DNA from: Nonomuraea cypriaca
Lineage (GTDB): Bacteria; Actinomycetota; Actinomycetes; Streptosporangiales; Streptosporangiaceae
Assembly: GCF_015645445.1 (NCBI RefSeq)
Contig: NZ_JADOGI010000008.1
Coordinates: forward strand, 30,785-94,784
Direction of reading: 5' to 3'
Length of the DNA: 64,000 bases
The notes under the pieces were generated by a model that saw only the letters and a program-made list of their open reading frames with translations, ran no database searches and was not told where the DNA came from. The translations under genes and the position numbers were made by a program. Numbering within the stretch: position 1 is the first letter of the stretch; each line of letters opens with the position of its first letter. This document shows, piece by piece, positions 43,137-53,045 of the stretch.

Positions 43137-43270
43137 TGACCATTCCTTTCACCGGGGAATGGTTTCATGTAATCGGCCCTGGAGGCCGCGAGCGCCATTT
43201 CCTACGGAATTACTACGCGACCGCTACGACCGCCGACGCATTGTTTACGCGCCCTCGCAGTACCAGAGGG

Positions 43271-43720
43271 TCAGCCCTTTCCGACCGGCCGCCTGTGATG
43301 GCGCAGGCCGGACATCCGCCAGGTCGCGGCGCCCGCCAGGAAGCCGGCCAGCAGGAAGGCGAAGACGGCCTCCACCGGTCCCAGCGGCCGGGGCGCCGGC
43401 CGGCCCCGGCGGTCGAGCCAGATCCGCGCCTCCGTGCCGGAAACGCGGTCCAGCGGCGCCCGCACTCTGCCGTCGCGCCGCACCCCGGCCTCGTCCCGCC
43501 AGGTCACGCCGGCCACGATGGCTCCTTCCTCGACCACCCGGACGACGACCTGGCGATGGGTGTCGTGGTACGCCCGCGCCGCGTCGACGACGGAGCCGGC
43601 GGCCGGCGCTCCGGCGGCGCAGGCGACGACGAGCGCGATGACGGTGCGTGGCGAGAACCGGGTGACCGTCGCCCGGGTTGTGACGTTCAAGGATGCTCCT
43701 ACATGGGGATTCATCCTCAT
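43271..43720 (-). CDS. Rv1733c-family membrane protein
   Basis: About 149 residues with one helix near each end (VIALVVACAAGAPAAGSVV and AVFAFLLAGFLAGAATW) around an extracellular beta-rich segment with VTWRDEAGVRRDGRV and IWLDRRGRPAP. This is the layout of mycobacterial Rv1733c-type proteins of the dormancy regulon. Start is uncertain: ATG 43720 or 43714, or TTG 43690 behind TAGGAG. Function is unknown. It is divergent from the P450. Confidence 0.75.
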   Translation of the reverse strand: MRMNPHVGASLNVTTRATVTRFSPRTVIALVVACAAGAPAAGSVVDAARAYHDTHRQVVVRVVEEGAIVAGVTWRDEAGVRRDGRVRAPLDRVSGTEARIWLDRRGRPAPRPLGPVEAVFAFLLAGFLAGAATWRMSGLRHHRRPVGKG

Positions 43721-43773
43721 GTTCGCCCGAGGAGGAGCCGTTCACCGTCTTCCATACGCAAGCCGGACGCTCA

Positions 43774-43795
43774 TTTCACGCATGCCTCCGTGAAA
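43774..43795. promoter_or_regulatory. Inverted repeat before the P450 gene
   Basis: TTTCACG (43774-43780), eight bases, CGTGAAA (43789-43795), about 35 nt before the P450 start in a divergent intergenic space. It could be an operator for a regulator outside this window. Confidence 0.45.
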
Positions 43796-43830
43796 CATAC
43801 GGTGCCCGGCGAGCCCAGAGGAGAAGCCGC

Positions 43831-45045
43831 ATGAGCCAGAACCGACCGACCCTGAGCTATCCGCTGGAGAGCCGGACGGCGTTGGAGCCGCCGGCCGAGT
43901 GGGCCGAGCTGCGCCGGGGCTGCCCGGTCGCCTCCGTCAGGCTGCCCAGCGGGGACGAGGCGAAGCTGGTGACCCGCTACGAGGACGTCAAGCAGGTGAT
44001 GGCCGACCCACGCTTCACCCGTCGGCTCAGCGCGGACGACGCGGCGCGGCTCACGGACAGCGCGTCGGGCGGGTTGTTCAACAGCGAGATCGCGAAGATC
44101 ATCCCGGACGGCGGGGAAGGGCACCAGCGGTGGCGGCGGCTGGTCGGCAAGTGGTTCACCGCCAAACGCATGGCCGCGCTCCGGCCGCGGATGGCCGAGA
44201 TCGCCGAGCGGCTCATCGACGACATGGTCAAGCGCGGCCAACCGGCCGATCTCAGGGCGGGCCTGGGTTTCCCGCTGCCGGTCTACGTGATCTGCGACAT
44301 GCTCGGCGTGCCGGCCGCCGACCGTGACCGGTTCTCGTACTGGTCCGACACGTTGCTCAACCTCACCCGCTACGGCGACGCGGAGATCAACGCGGCGCAG
44401 GCGGAGTTCTTCGAGTACATGTCCACACACGTCGCCGCCAAGCGGGAGCAGCCGGGCGATGACCTGCTCAGTGCGCTGATCAGGGAGAGCGTCGTAGAGG
44501 GCGAGGGGCTGTCCGACATGGAGCTGCTGGTGACCGGGATGGGTCTGCTGGTCGCCGGGCACGAGACCACCGCGAACATGATCGGCAAGATGGTGTCCAT
44601 GCTGCTGGCGGACCGTGCGCGCTGGGAGCGGCTGCTGGCCGACCCGTCGCTGGTGCGCTCGGCGGTGGAGGAGTCGCTGCGCTTCGACGCCAACTCCGGC
44701 TTCGGCCTGCCCCGATACCTGCCTGAAGAGGCGGAGATCGGCGGGACCATGATGCCGCGCGGCACCACCGTGATCTGCAACATGGCCGCGGCGAACCGCG
44801 ACGAGAGCGCCTTCGACCACGCTGACCAGATGGACCTGGACCGCAGCCCGAACCCGCACCTGGCCTTCGGCGCCGGCGCCCACTCCTGCCTCGGGCAGTC
44901 GCTGGCCCGGACGGAGCTGCAGGTCGTCCTGGAGGTGCTGCTGCGCAGGCTGCCCACGCTGGAGCTGGCCGTGCCCGCCGACGAGCTGGAGCGCCTCGAC
45001 GGGCTCATCGTCGGCGGGCTGCGCGAGGTCCCGGTGCGGTGGTGA
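43831..45045 (+). CDS. Cytochrome P450 (intact)
   Basis: A 404-residue bacterial P450 with all landmarks. It has the C-helix EGHQRWRRLVGKWFT, I-helix GLLVAGHETTANM, K-helix E-S-L-R (VEESLRFD), and heme loop LAFGAGAHSCLGQSLAR with the cysteine thiolate. It resembles CYP105/CYP107-type secondary-metabolite or xenobiotic hydroxylases. AGAGGAG precedes the ATG. No ferredoxin or reductase is intact nearby; the window's ferredoxin gene is a broken chimera, so electrons must come from elsewhere. Confidence 0.95.
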   Translation: MSQNRPTLSYPLESRTALEPPAEWAELRRGCPVASVRLPSGDEAKLVTRYEDVKQVMADPRFTRRLSADDAARLTDSASGGLFNSEIAKIIPDGGEGHQRWRRLVGKWFTAKRMAALRPRMAEIAERLIDDMVKRGQPADLRAGLGFPLPVYVICDMLGVPAADRDRFSYWSDTLLNLTRYGDAEINAAQAEFFEYMSTHVAAKREQPGDDLLSALIRESVVEGEGLSDMELLVTGMGLLVAGHETTANMIGKMVSMLLADRARWERLLADPSLVRSAVEESLRFDANSGFGLPRYLPEEAEIGGTMMPRGTTVICNMAAANRDESAFDHADQMDLDRSPNPHLAFGAGAHSCLGQSLARTELQVVLEVLLRRLPTLELAVPADELERLDGLIVGGLREVPVRW

Positions 45046-45063
45046 TCGTCAGAGGCGCCATGA

Positions 45064-45963
45064 TCAACGCGGCTCGTACGAATCCACGGCCACGTTCGAC
45101 CTGAGCTGCTGGAGGCGGAACACGCTGAGGAAGTCGTCGTCCCCGTAACCGGCGGCCGTCGTCTCCCTGAACTGGCCGAGCGCGCCGGTGGTGATCGGCA
45201 TCGGCACGCCGTTCGCCGCGCCCTGGCACACCGCCAGCTTCAGATCCTTGACCATGCCCGCGGTCGTGAACGTCGCCTGGTAGTCCCGCGCCGCGAGCGC
45301 CTCCGACTTGTAGGCGAGGAAGGGACTCGCGATCACCGTGTTGCCGAGCGCGTCGAGCAGCACCTCCCGCGACACCCCACACGACTCGGCCAGGACGGTG
45401 GCCTCGGCCAGTGCCTCCACGGTGACGGCCAGCATCAGGTTGGTGGCCAGCTTGACCACCCGCGACTCCTCTTCCGCACCCACGACGGCGTGCTTGGGCG
45501 TGACGTCGTCGAGCACGTCGCGCGCGGCGTCCAGCGCCTCCGGCGGCCCTGAGAGCAGGAGGGCGGCGTTCCCGGCCGCGACGACGCCTGGCGTGCCGCT
45601 CACGGCGCCGCGGACGTACGCGACGCCGCGTTCCGCCGCGGCGCCCGCCACCGCCCGCGAGGACCCCACGTCGATCGTCGAGAGGTCCACGAGGGTCGAT
45701 CCCGCCTCCATGGCCGCGATCCCGCCGTGATCGACGAGCACGGAGCGCACCGCGTTGCCGTCCGTCAGGATCGAGACGACGACGCGCGCGCCCCGCACGG
45801 CGGCCACGAGGTCGCGTTCCGCGCGGATCCGCGGCCCCGCCAGCGCCTGCGCCGTCTCCGGTGTCCGGTTCCACACGACGACGTCCCGCCCGGCTCCGCC
45901 CCAGCGACGGGCCATGGCGGCGCCCATCTTCCCCGCCCCGATCAGGGTGACCGACTGTGCCAT
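45064..45963 (-). CDS. 3-hydroxyisobutyrate-dehydrogenase-family NAD(P)-binding oxidoreductase
   Basis: A 299-residue protein. The Rossmann motif is LIGAGKMGAAMARRWGGAG, with MEAGSTLVDLSTIDVGSSRA and VRGAVSGTPGVVAAGNAALL. The catalytic lysine region is VVKLATNLMLAVTVEALAEA, as in beta-hydroxyacid dehydrogenases and imine-reductase-like relatives. ATG at 45963 follows GAGGAG; the longer frame to 46041 is not needed. Convergent with the P450 across 18 nt; the substrate is unknown. Confidence 0.92.
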   Translation of the reverse strand: MAQSVTLIGAGKMGAAMARRWGGAGRDVVVWNRTPETAQALAGPRIRAERDLVAAVRGARVVVSILTDGNAVRSVLVDHGGIAAMEAGSTLVDLSTIDVGSSRAVAGAAAERGVAYVRGAVSGTPGVVAAGNAALLLSGPPEALDAARDVLDDVTPKHAVVGAEEESRVVKLATNLMLAVTVEALAEATVLAESCGVSREVLLDALGNTVIASPFLAYKSEALAARDYQATFTTAGMVKDLKLAVCQGAANGVPMPITTGALGQFRETTAAGYGDDDFLSVFRLQQLRSNVAVDSYEPR

Positions 45964-46030
45964 GACAACTCCTCGGTGACCGGGCTCGCCGGAGGACGGG
46001 CGGGCCGCCCGAGGAGTCCCCGCCGAGCCG

Positions 46031-46332
46031 TCACCTGGCAACGTGCCCGAGAGCGTACGGACGAAGCGCCTGCTCGTACCCGGTCACCGTGACGTTGTCG
46101 ACGAGGTCCACCCCCGCCGGCCGGCAGGCGCGCAGCAGCGTGCCGTGCGGGTCGCTGCGGTGGATCACCATGAAGGGAAAGCCGTGACGCCGCCCCACGT
46201 CCCGCAGGTCGAGGCTGGTCAGGACGCCGGACTCGAGGTCAGGCCCTTCCTGGTGAGCGCGAGAGCGTTGGACAGCCCGCCGATGCCGCCTCCGACCACG
46301 ATGACGTCGACGTCGTTGCGGTCCGTGTGCAT
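46031..46332 (-). pseudogene. Flavin hydroxylase relic (3-hydroxybenzoate/salicylate type)
   Basis: From ATG at 46332 the frame gives VDVIVVGGGIGGLSNALALT, the FAD-binding start of a class A hydroxylase, and stops after 37 residues. In the next frame, beginning about 46230, the mid-domain motif GFPFMVIHRSDPHGTLLRAC and an AGVDLVDNVTVTGYE strand continue. About 80 residues between these parts and the whole C-terminal part are missing, and the frame changes at the junction. Its place downstream of a maleylpyruvate isomerase suggests a former 3-hydroxybenzoate 6-hydroxylase. Confidence 0.75.
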
Positions 46333-46366
46333 GTGTGGGGGGAGCCTTCCATGGGGTCGCGCCGGG

Positions 46367-47080
46367 CTAGAGCCACCGGGGAAGCTCGGGCGCGGGCCCG
46401 CCAGGGCCGGTGACGCCGTGCGCGGGGCGGCCCGAGAGGTACGCCGCGAGCCCCCCTAGGGTGCCGGTCACCGGGATGGGGTCGCCGGCCCCTGAGACCG
46501 CCCACGTGCGGTCGTGGTCGGTGGCCGTGAGGGTGAGCGCGGGGCCGTCGCCCGACCGTTTGGCGGCGATGTCCCCGATCAGGGCGACGCGGAAGTCCGC
46601 GGGCAGATCGTCGAAGCCAACCCCGGCGCCGAGGTCGACGGCGTGGATCATGACCTCGCGCGCGCGCATCCAGGGGATCTCCTCCGCGGGCACGCCGCGA
46701 CCCTGCGCGGTGCGGACCTGGCGGGCCCACTGCCGATCGTCCAACTCCGAGAGCCGCGCGTCGAGGGTCTCGGCGGCCCGTACGGCCCAGGTCCGGAGCT
46801 CGGCCGCCGGCCGGACGGCGCCGGCCTCGATGTCGGCGTCACGCTGCTCAGGGGAGGCGTACATCGGGGTCTCCTCGCCGGTACGCGCCCAATGCGCGAG
46901 GTTGACCAACGCGTCGGCGTTCGCCGCGACGTGGGCCAGCAGGTGCCTGCCGGTCCAGCCGTCGAGCGCGATCAGCCGGTCCAGCCGGTCGTCCGGCAGG
47001 GCGTCCAACGCGCCGAAGAACGTCTTGGTGCCCTCGGCCGTCCAGCGCAGGCTGTCGGCCCGGCTCCGGTCGGCGCCCAT
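46367..47080 (-). CDS. Maleylpyruvate isomerase, mycothiol-dependent family
   Basis: A 237-residue protein of the DinB-like MDMPI fold. The N-terminal four-helix domain has LDGWTGRHLLAHVAANADAL (metal-binding His) and a second His in MIHAVDLGAG. A C-terminal SCP2-like alpha/beta domain follows. In gentisate degradation this enzyme isomerises maleylpyruvate to fumarylpyruvate using mycothiol. Its ATG overlaps the stop of a fumarylpyruvate hydrolase fragment, and a flavin-hydroxylase relic follows, supporting the gentisate assignment. Other family members are mycothiol transferases, so substrate is inferred. Confidence 0.85.
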   Translation of the reverse strand: MGADRSRADSLRWTAEGTKTFFGALDALPDDRLDRLIALDGWTGRHLLAHVAANADALVNLAHWARTGEETPMYASPEQRDADIEAGAVRPAAELRTWAVRAAETLDARLSELDDRQWARQVRTAQGRGVPAEEIPWMRAREVMIHAVDLGAGVGFDDLPADFRVALIGDIAAKRSGDGPALTLTATDHDRTWAVSGAGDPIPVTGTLGGLAAYLSGRPAHGVTGPGGPAPELPRWL

Positions 47081-47148
47081 CAGCCGCGCACCGCACGGGC
47101 ACGGCCATCACTGGTACGGATTGTGGGGAATTTCATAGGGTCCGTCAT
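47080..47148 (-). pseudogene. Fumarylpyruvate/fumarylacetoacetate hydrolase start fragment
   Basis: A 22-residue frame containing MKFPTIRTSDGRARAVRG, the conserved first strand of FAH-family hydrolases, with AGGAGCC upstream. A stop then overlaps the isomerase ATG (TGATG). The remaining 250 or so residues are gone. The fragment may survive because it supplies the ribosome site coupling translation into the isomerase gene. Confidence 0.65.
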
Positions 47149-47171
47149 ATCAGGCTCCTTAGATGTGGCGC

Positions 47172-47208
47172 GGCACCATGGCGAGTCCCCAGGACTCGCC
47201 ATGGTGCC
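47172..47208. promoter_or_regulatory. 17-bp perfect hairpin upstream of the gentisate remnant
   Basis: GGCACCATGGCGAGTCC (47172-47188), loop CCA, GGACTCGCCATGGTGCC (47192-47208). No U-run follows on either strand, so it is not a textbook terminator. It lies in the 5' leader of the FAH fragment/isomerase unit and could be an operator, an attenuator or the end of a lost element. Confidence 0.6.
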
Positions 47209-47298
47209 AGCTTGTCTCCTGTCCACCTCTGAGGAACAGCGGATTCTGCTATGCGGAATCCGCCCGGACGAGCTCACCGGCCGTCCGCCGGTGGGCCG

Positions 47299-48687
47299 TC
47301 ACTTGCACACGTACCCGTGAGGCCCGTGGACGAGCTTGCAGGCCCGCTTGTAGGAGTCGATGATCGACACCTGCTGGGTCTCGTCGGCCACCACGGTGAC
47401 CGTCCCGGGTGTGATGATCGGCTGGCTGATCAGATTGACGGCCTTGTTGTCGCCGGTGATGGGCTCGGTGATCGTGCACACGCTCCCGGCCGGCAGGCCG
47501 CTGATCGTCCGCTGGACGGTGCCCGCGGCCGCGCCGGCGCGCACGGTCAGCGTGCGGCGACGGTTCAGGGCGGCATCCGTGGCCTGGCAGTTCACCCGGA
47601 TCACGATCTTGCCCTGGTGACCAGCCCCCTTGCCGCTGATGTGCTTGATGACCCGCACGCGGCCGGCCTCGAACGGCTCAAGAGTCGCGCCGGCCCGCGC
47701 GGTCAACTGGGTCTGCCGGGCCAGGACGAGCTTCTGGGCGTTCTCCAGGGTGGGATTCGTCCCGTCGTAGAGCAGCACGGTGCCCACGAGCGCGGTGACC
47801 GCTCGTTCGAGCACGAAGCCCTGGGGATCCGCGTCCGAGACGCTTCTGGCCCACAACCTCGCGCCGGGCCGCACCGTGGCGCCCTCCGCGAGCGCGTTCG
47901 TCCCGTTCGGGTCGGTGAAGACCTCCACCCCCTCCAGGTGGATCGCCGACGGGCCGTCCGCGGTCACCGTGAACGGGCCGACGATCTCCCCGGTCGCGGG
48001 GGCGGCCATGCTCTCCGGCGTGACCGTCAGCTCCGGCTCGGCCGGCTCCGTGCCCGGTCCGTTGGCCAGGGCGTCCGCGACGATCTCGGCGGTGTACGTC
48101 CTGACCGGGCTGTCGACGGCCAGGACGTAGTCGTCGCTGAAGAACCAGATGGCCGCCTGGACGGCGGCCGCCCGCATGGCGACGGTGGGGGCGGCCGCGG
48201 GCTCGCCGGTGGCCGGGTAGTGGTTCCTCAGGATGTAACCGATGTAACCCATGTTGGGGACGTTCGCCTCGGTCCAGTCGCCGAGCTCGTAGTTGACCCC
48301 GATCTCGGTGTCCGTCTCCAGGTCGATGCAGTAGGTGAGACCCGTTCGCGTGGACACCTCCGGGTCCACGATCTGTATCGTCCCCGCATAGGAGACGGCG
48401 TGTGCGGTGGAGCCCGCGGGAATGTTCGTGGGATAGCCGGTCAGCGGGTCGAATGCTTCGGGTGCGTCGTACCCGGACACCGCGGTCCCGTCTCCCAAAC
48501 CGGTGATCACGGCTTCGGTGAACAGACCCGCCGGGTCGTTGAGGCGGGTCGTCGGGTCTGAGTCGATCTCCGCGAACGCGGCCAAGGGGTAGGTCACCGC
48601 CTGGACGAGGCTCCACATGACGGCGATCACCACCGCCGCGACGATTGTCTTGGGGGGCCGGAATGCATGGTCATTTCGCCGGTACAC
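47299..48687 (-). CDS. TQXA thioester-domain surface protein without visible sorting signal
   Basis: A 462-residue protein with a signal sequence (TIVAAVVIAVMWSLVQAVTY). A TQXA thioester domain at about 40-215 has Cys120 (LTYCIDLET) and Gln177 (AAVQAAIWFF) placed to form an internal Cys-Gln thioester, which in Gram-positive adhesins reacts covalently with host or surface amines. Two DUF5979-like beta-sandwich domains follow. The chain ends KRACKLVHGPHGYVCK with no LPXTG, hydrophobic tail or basic anchor. GTG at 48687 follows GGAGG at 7 nt; ATG at 48726 is possible. It is probably secreted or held by other means, or lost its anchor. Confidence 0.85.
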   Translation of the reverse strand: MYRRNDHAFRPPKTIVAAVVIAVMWSLVQAVTYPLAAFAEIDSDPTTRLNDPAGLFTEAVITGLGDGTAVSGYDAPEAFDPLTGYPTNIPAGSTAHAVSYAGTIQIVDPEVSTRTGLTYCIDLETDTEIGVNYELGDWTEANVPNMGYIGYILRNHYPATGEPAAAPTVAMRAAAVQAAIWFFSDDYVLAVDSPVRTYTAEIVADALANGPGTEPAEPELTVTPESMAAPATGEIVGPFTVTADGPSAIHLEGVEVFTDPNGTNALAEGATVRPGARLWARSVSDADPQGFVLERAVTALVGTVLLYDGTNPTLENAQKLVLARQTQLTARAGATLEPFEAGRVRVIKHISGKGAGHQGKIVIRVNCQATDAALNRRRTLTVRAGAAAGTVQRTISGLPAGSVCTITEPITGDNKAVNLISQPIITPGTVTVVADETQQVSIIDSYKRACKLVHGPHGYVCK

Positions 48688-48840
48688 GGGCGTCCTCCGC
48701 GAGGCTGAAGCAGATGGTTCGAGCATCAGAGCCCGCCGAGATCGGCCACTCTGTGCTGAAACATGATGACAGAGAGTGATGCAAGGGCTGATGACGCAGG
48801 TATCCTCCGCGTGGCGGCGCCCATCCGAGGAGAGCAAAAC

Positions 48841-49557
48841 ATGATCGTGATCGTCACCGGCGGTTCCCGTGGCATCGGCAGGAGCATCGTCGAACGGCTG
48901 TGCGCGGACGGGATCGGCGTCCTGTTCACGCATTCGAGCTCGGACGAGGAAGCCCGCGAGCTCAGCGAACGCCTGGGCCCGCTCGTCCACGGCGTCCGCA
49001 TGGACGTCACAGAGAAGGACGGCGCGGGCCGCCTGTTCGACCTCGCCGAATCACTGGGCGAGGTGTCAGGGCTGGTGAACAACGCCGGGGTCACCGGCCG
49101 GCTGGGCCCCTTCGCCGCCCTGTCCGACGACGACCTGCGCCGCGTCGTGGACGTCAACCTCGTGGCGCCGCTGCGGCTCTGCCGCGAGGCCGCGCGCCGG
49201 TGGGCCGGGCGGTCGGGGAGCTCGATCGTCACCGTGTCCTCGGTCGCGGCCCGCACCGGCTCCCCCGGTGAGTACGTCGCCTACGCCGCGACCAAGGCGG
49301 CGGTGGAGACCATGACGGTCGGCCTGGCCAAGGAGCTGGCCCCCGGCGTACGCGTCAACGCCGTGTCGCCGGGGACCATCGAGACCACGATCCACGCCAG
49401 GGCGGGCGAGCCAGGCCGGGCGTGGCGGGTGGCCGAACGCATCCCCATGGGCCGTCCCGGCAAGCCAGAGGAGATCGCCGAGGCGGTCGCGTGGCTGCTG
49501 TCGGACAAGGCGTCGTACGTCACCGGAGCCGTACTCGACGTGTCGGGTGGCCTGTGA
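48841..49557 (+). CDS. SDR-family oxidoreductase (FabG-like)
   Basis: A 238-residue short-chain dehydrogenase. It has the cofactor motif VTGGSRGIGRSI, NNAGVTG, catalytic Ser in VTVSSVAARTG, and Y-A-A-T-K (YVAYAATKAAV). The C-terminus is YVTGAVLDVSGGL. It reduces a keto group or oxidises a hydroxyl with NAD(P)(H). ATG at 48841 follows GAGGAGAG. Single gene, followed by an 11-bp hairpin. Confidence 0.93.
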   Translation: MIVIVTGGSRGIGRSIVERLCADGIGVLFTHSSSDEEARELSERLGPLVHGVRMDVTEKDGAGRLFDLAESLGEVSGLVNNAGVTGRLGPFAALSDDDLRRVVDVNLVAPLRLCREAARRWAGRSGSSIVTVSSVAARTGSPGEYVAYAATKAAVETMTVGLAKELAPGVRVNAVSPGTIETTIHARAGEPGRAWRVAERIPMGRPGKPEEIAEAVAWLLSDKASYVTGAVLDVSGGL

Positions 49558-51726
<2,169 letters not shown>

Positions 51727-51734
<8 letters not shown>

Positions 51735-52269
51735 TCTGCTCAACCGGTCGCCCAACCGGCTGCTGGGCCGCCTGCGCGGCCGGCTGCCTCGCATCCTCAC
51801 CCGCTACACGGCAGGTTCCGTGATCGCGGGGGTGGTGAGCGAGGTCACGCTGCTGACGGCGTACGGGACGGGGCTGCTCGGCCCCGGCCAGGCGTCGGCG
51901 GCCGGGTGGGCGAGCGGCGCGGTGGTGAACTACGTGCTCAACCGGTGGTGGGTGTGGCGGCGCCGCGGAGTGCCCAAGCCGGTGCGCGAGGTGCTGGCCT
52001 ACTGGCTGACCGCGCTGGCCGGTCTGGGCATCTCCACGTGGGCGACCGAAGCGGCCGGCCGCTTCGCGGCGCACCTCGCGGAAGGTCCCAGGCTCGCCGT
52101 GGTGGGCGCCGTGTTCCTAGGCGTCTACGGGCTGTTGTTCGTCGCGAAGTTCGTGCTGTTCCACTACTTCATCTTCGCTGATAAATCCCGCTCGGAGGCC
52201 GGCTCGGGCGCGGGCGCCGGGGCGGATCGCCGCTCCCGCCACCAGGTGCCGAGCACGACCCGGGAGTAG
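51727..52269 (+). CDS. GtrA-family membrane protein
   Basis: A 180-residue protein with four membrane helices in GtrA order (RYTAGSVIAGVVSEVTLLTA, VVNYVLNRWWVWRRRG, LAYWLTALAGLGIS, FVAKFVLFHYFIFAD). The N-R-x-W-V-F/W motif is the family hallmark. GtrA proteins flip or stabilise polyprenyl-linked sugars. The last 106 nt overlap the 3' end of the convergent GT2 gene. Confidence 0.9.
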
Positions 52270-53045
52270 CGGAAACCGTAGACCAGGTTGCCGCCCTTCT
52301 TCGTGGTGCCCGCGACACGCAGCCGCATCGTCGCGGGCACCTCGGCGACCCGGTAGCCGCGCGAGATCACCCCGATCAGCAGCTCGGACGATTGGTACTG
52401 CGGCTGGCGCAGCTCGACGACCCCGGTGACGTGCGCGCGCATCGCCCGCATCCCGAAGGAGGTGTCGGTGATGCGCTGCCCGGTCAGCCGGCTGATCAGC
52501 CACGCGAACACGTGCACCCCGGCCCGGCGGACCCGGTCGTAGGTCTCCTGGCGGCCGAGCACCCGTGAGCCGGTCACGAAATCGGCCTCGCCCCGCAGCA
52601 CCGGCGCCAGGATCCGGGGTATGTCGGCCGGGTCGTACTGGCCGTCGGCGTCCGTGGTCACGATGTAGGCGGCGCCGCCGGAACGGGCGAGGCGGTAGCC
52701 GAGCCGCAGGGCCGCGCCCTGCCCCCGGTTGACCGGCACGTCACAGACCAGGGCGCCGGCCTTGCGGGCCACCGCCGCGGTGTCGTCGTCGGAGCCGTCC
52801 ACGACCACGACGGTCGCGCACTCGTGCCCGTCGATCTCGGCCGGGATCGACGCGACCACCTCGCCGATCCCCTCGGCCTCGTTGTAGGCCGCGATCACGA
52901 CCGCGATCGGGGGCAGGTGAGTGCCGTACTCGGCGGTGAACGCGGCCACCGCCGACGCGTCGATCCCGGCATTGGTGTCCATGCCGGAGTCCATGGCAGA
53001 GTCCATATCGGGGTCCATATCGGAGTCCATGCCTGGCCGGGTCAT
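52164..53045 (-). CDS. Family 2 glycosyltransferase (DPM1/GtrB-like)
   Basis: A 293-residue GT2. The nucleotide-sugar domain has IAVVIAAYNEAEGIGEVVAS, VVVDGSDDDTA, TTDADGQYDP (DxD) and GSRVLGRQETYDRVRRAG. It lacks C-terminal membrane helices and so should be a soluble or peripheral polyprenyl-phosphate glycosyltransferase working with GtrA. The N-terminus carries repeats of M-D-x-x (MDSDMDPDMDSAMDSGMDTN). Its ATG overlaps the epimerase stop by 4 nt; its 3' end runs 106 nt into the GtrA gene on the other strand. Confidence 0.92.
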   Translation of the reverse strand: MTRPGMDSDMDPDMDSAMDSGMDTNAGIDASAVAAFTAEYGTHLPPIAVVIAAYNEAEGIGEVVASIPAEIDGHECATVVVVDGSDDDTAAVARKAGALVCDVPVNRGQGAALRLGYRLARSGGAAYIVTTDADGQYDPADIPRILAPVLRGEADFVTGSRVLGRQETYDRVRRAGVHVFAWLISRLTGQRITDTSFGMRAMRAHVTGVVELRQPQYQSSELLIGVISRGYRVAEVPATMRLRVAGTTKKGGNLVYGFRYSRVVLGTWWRERRSAPAPAPEPASERDLSAKMK

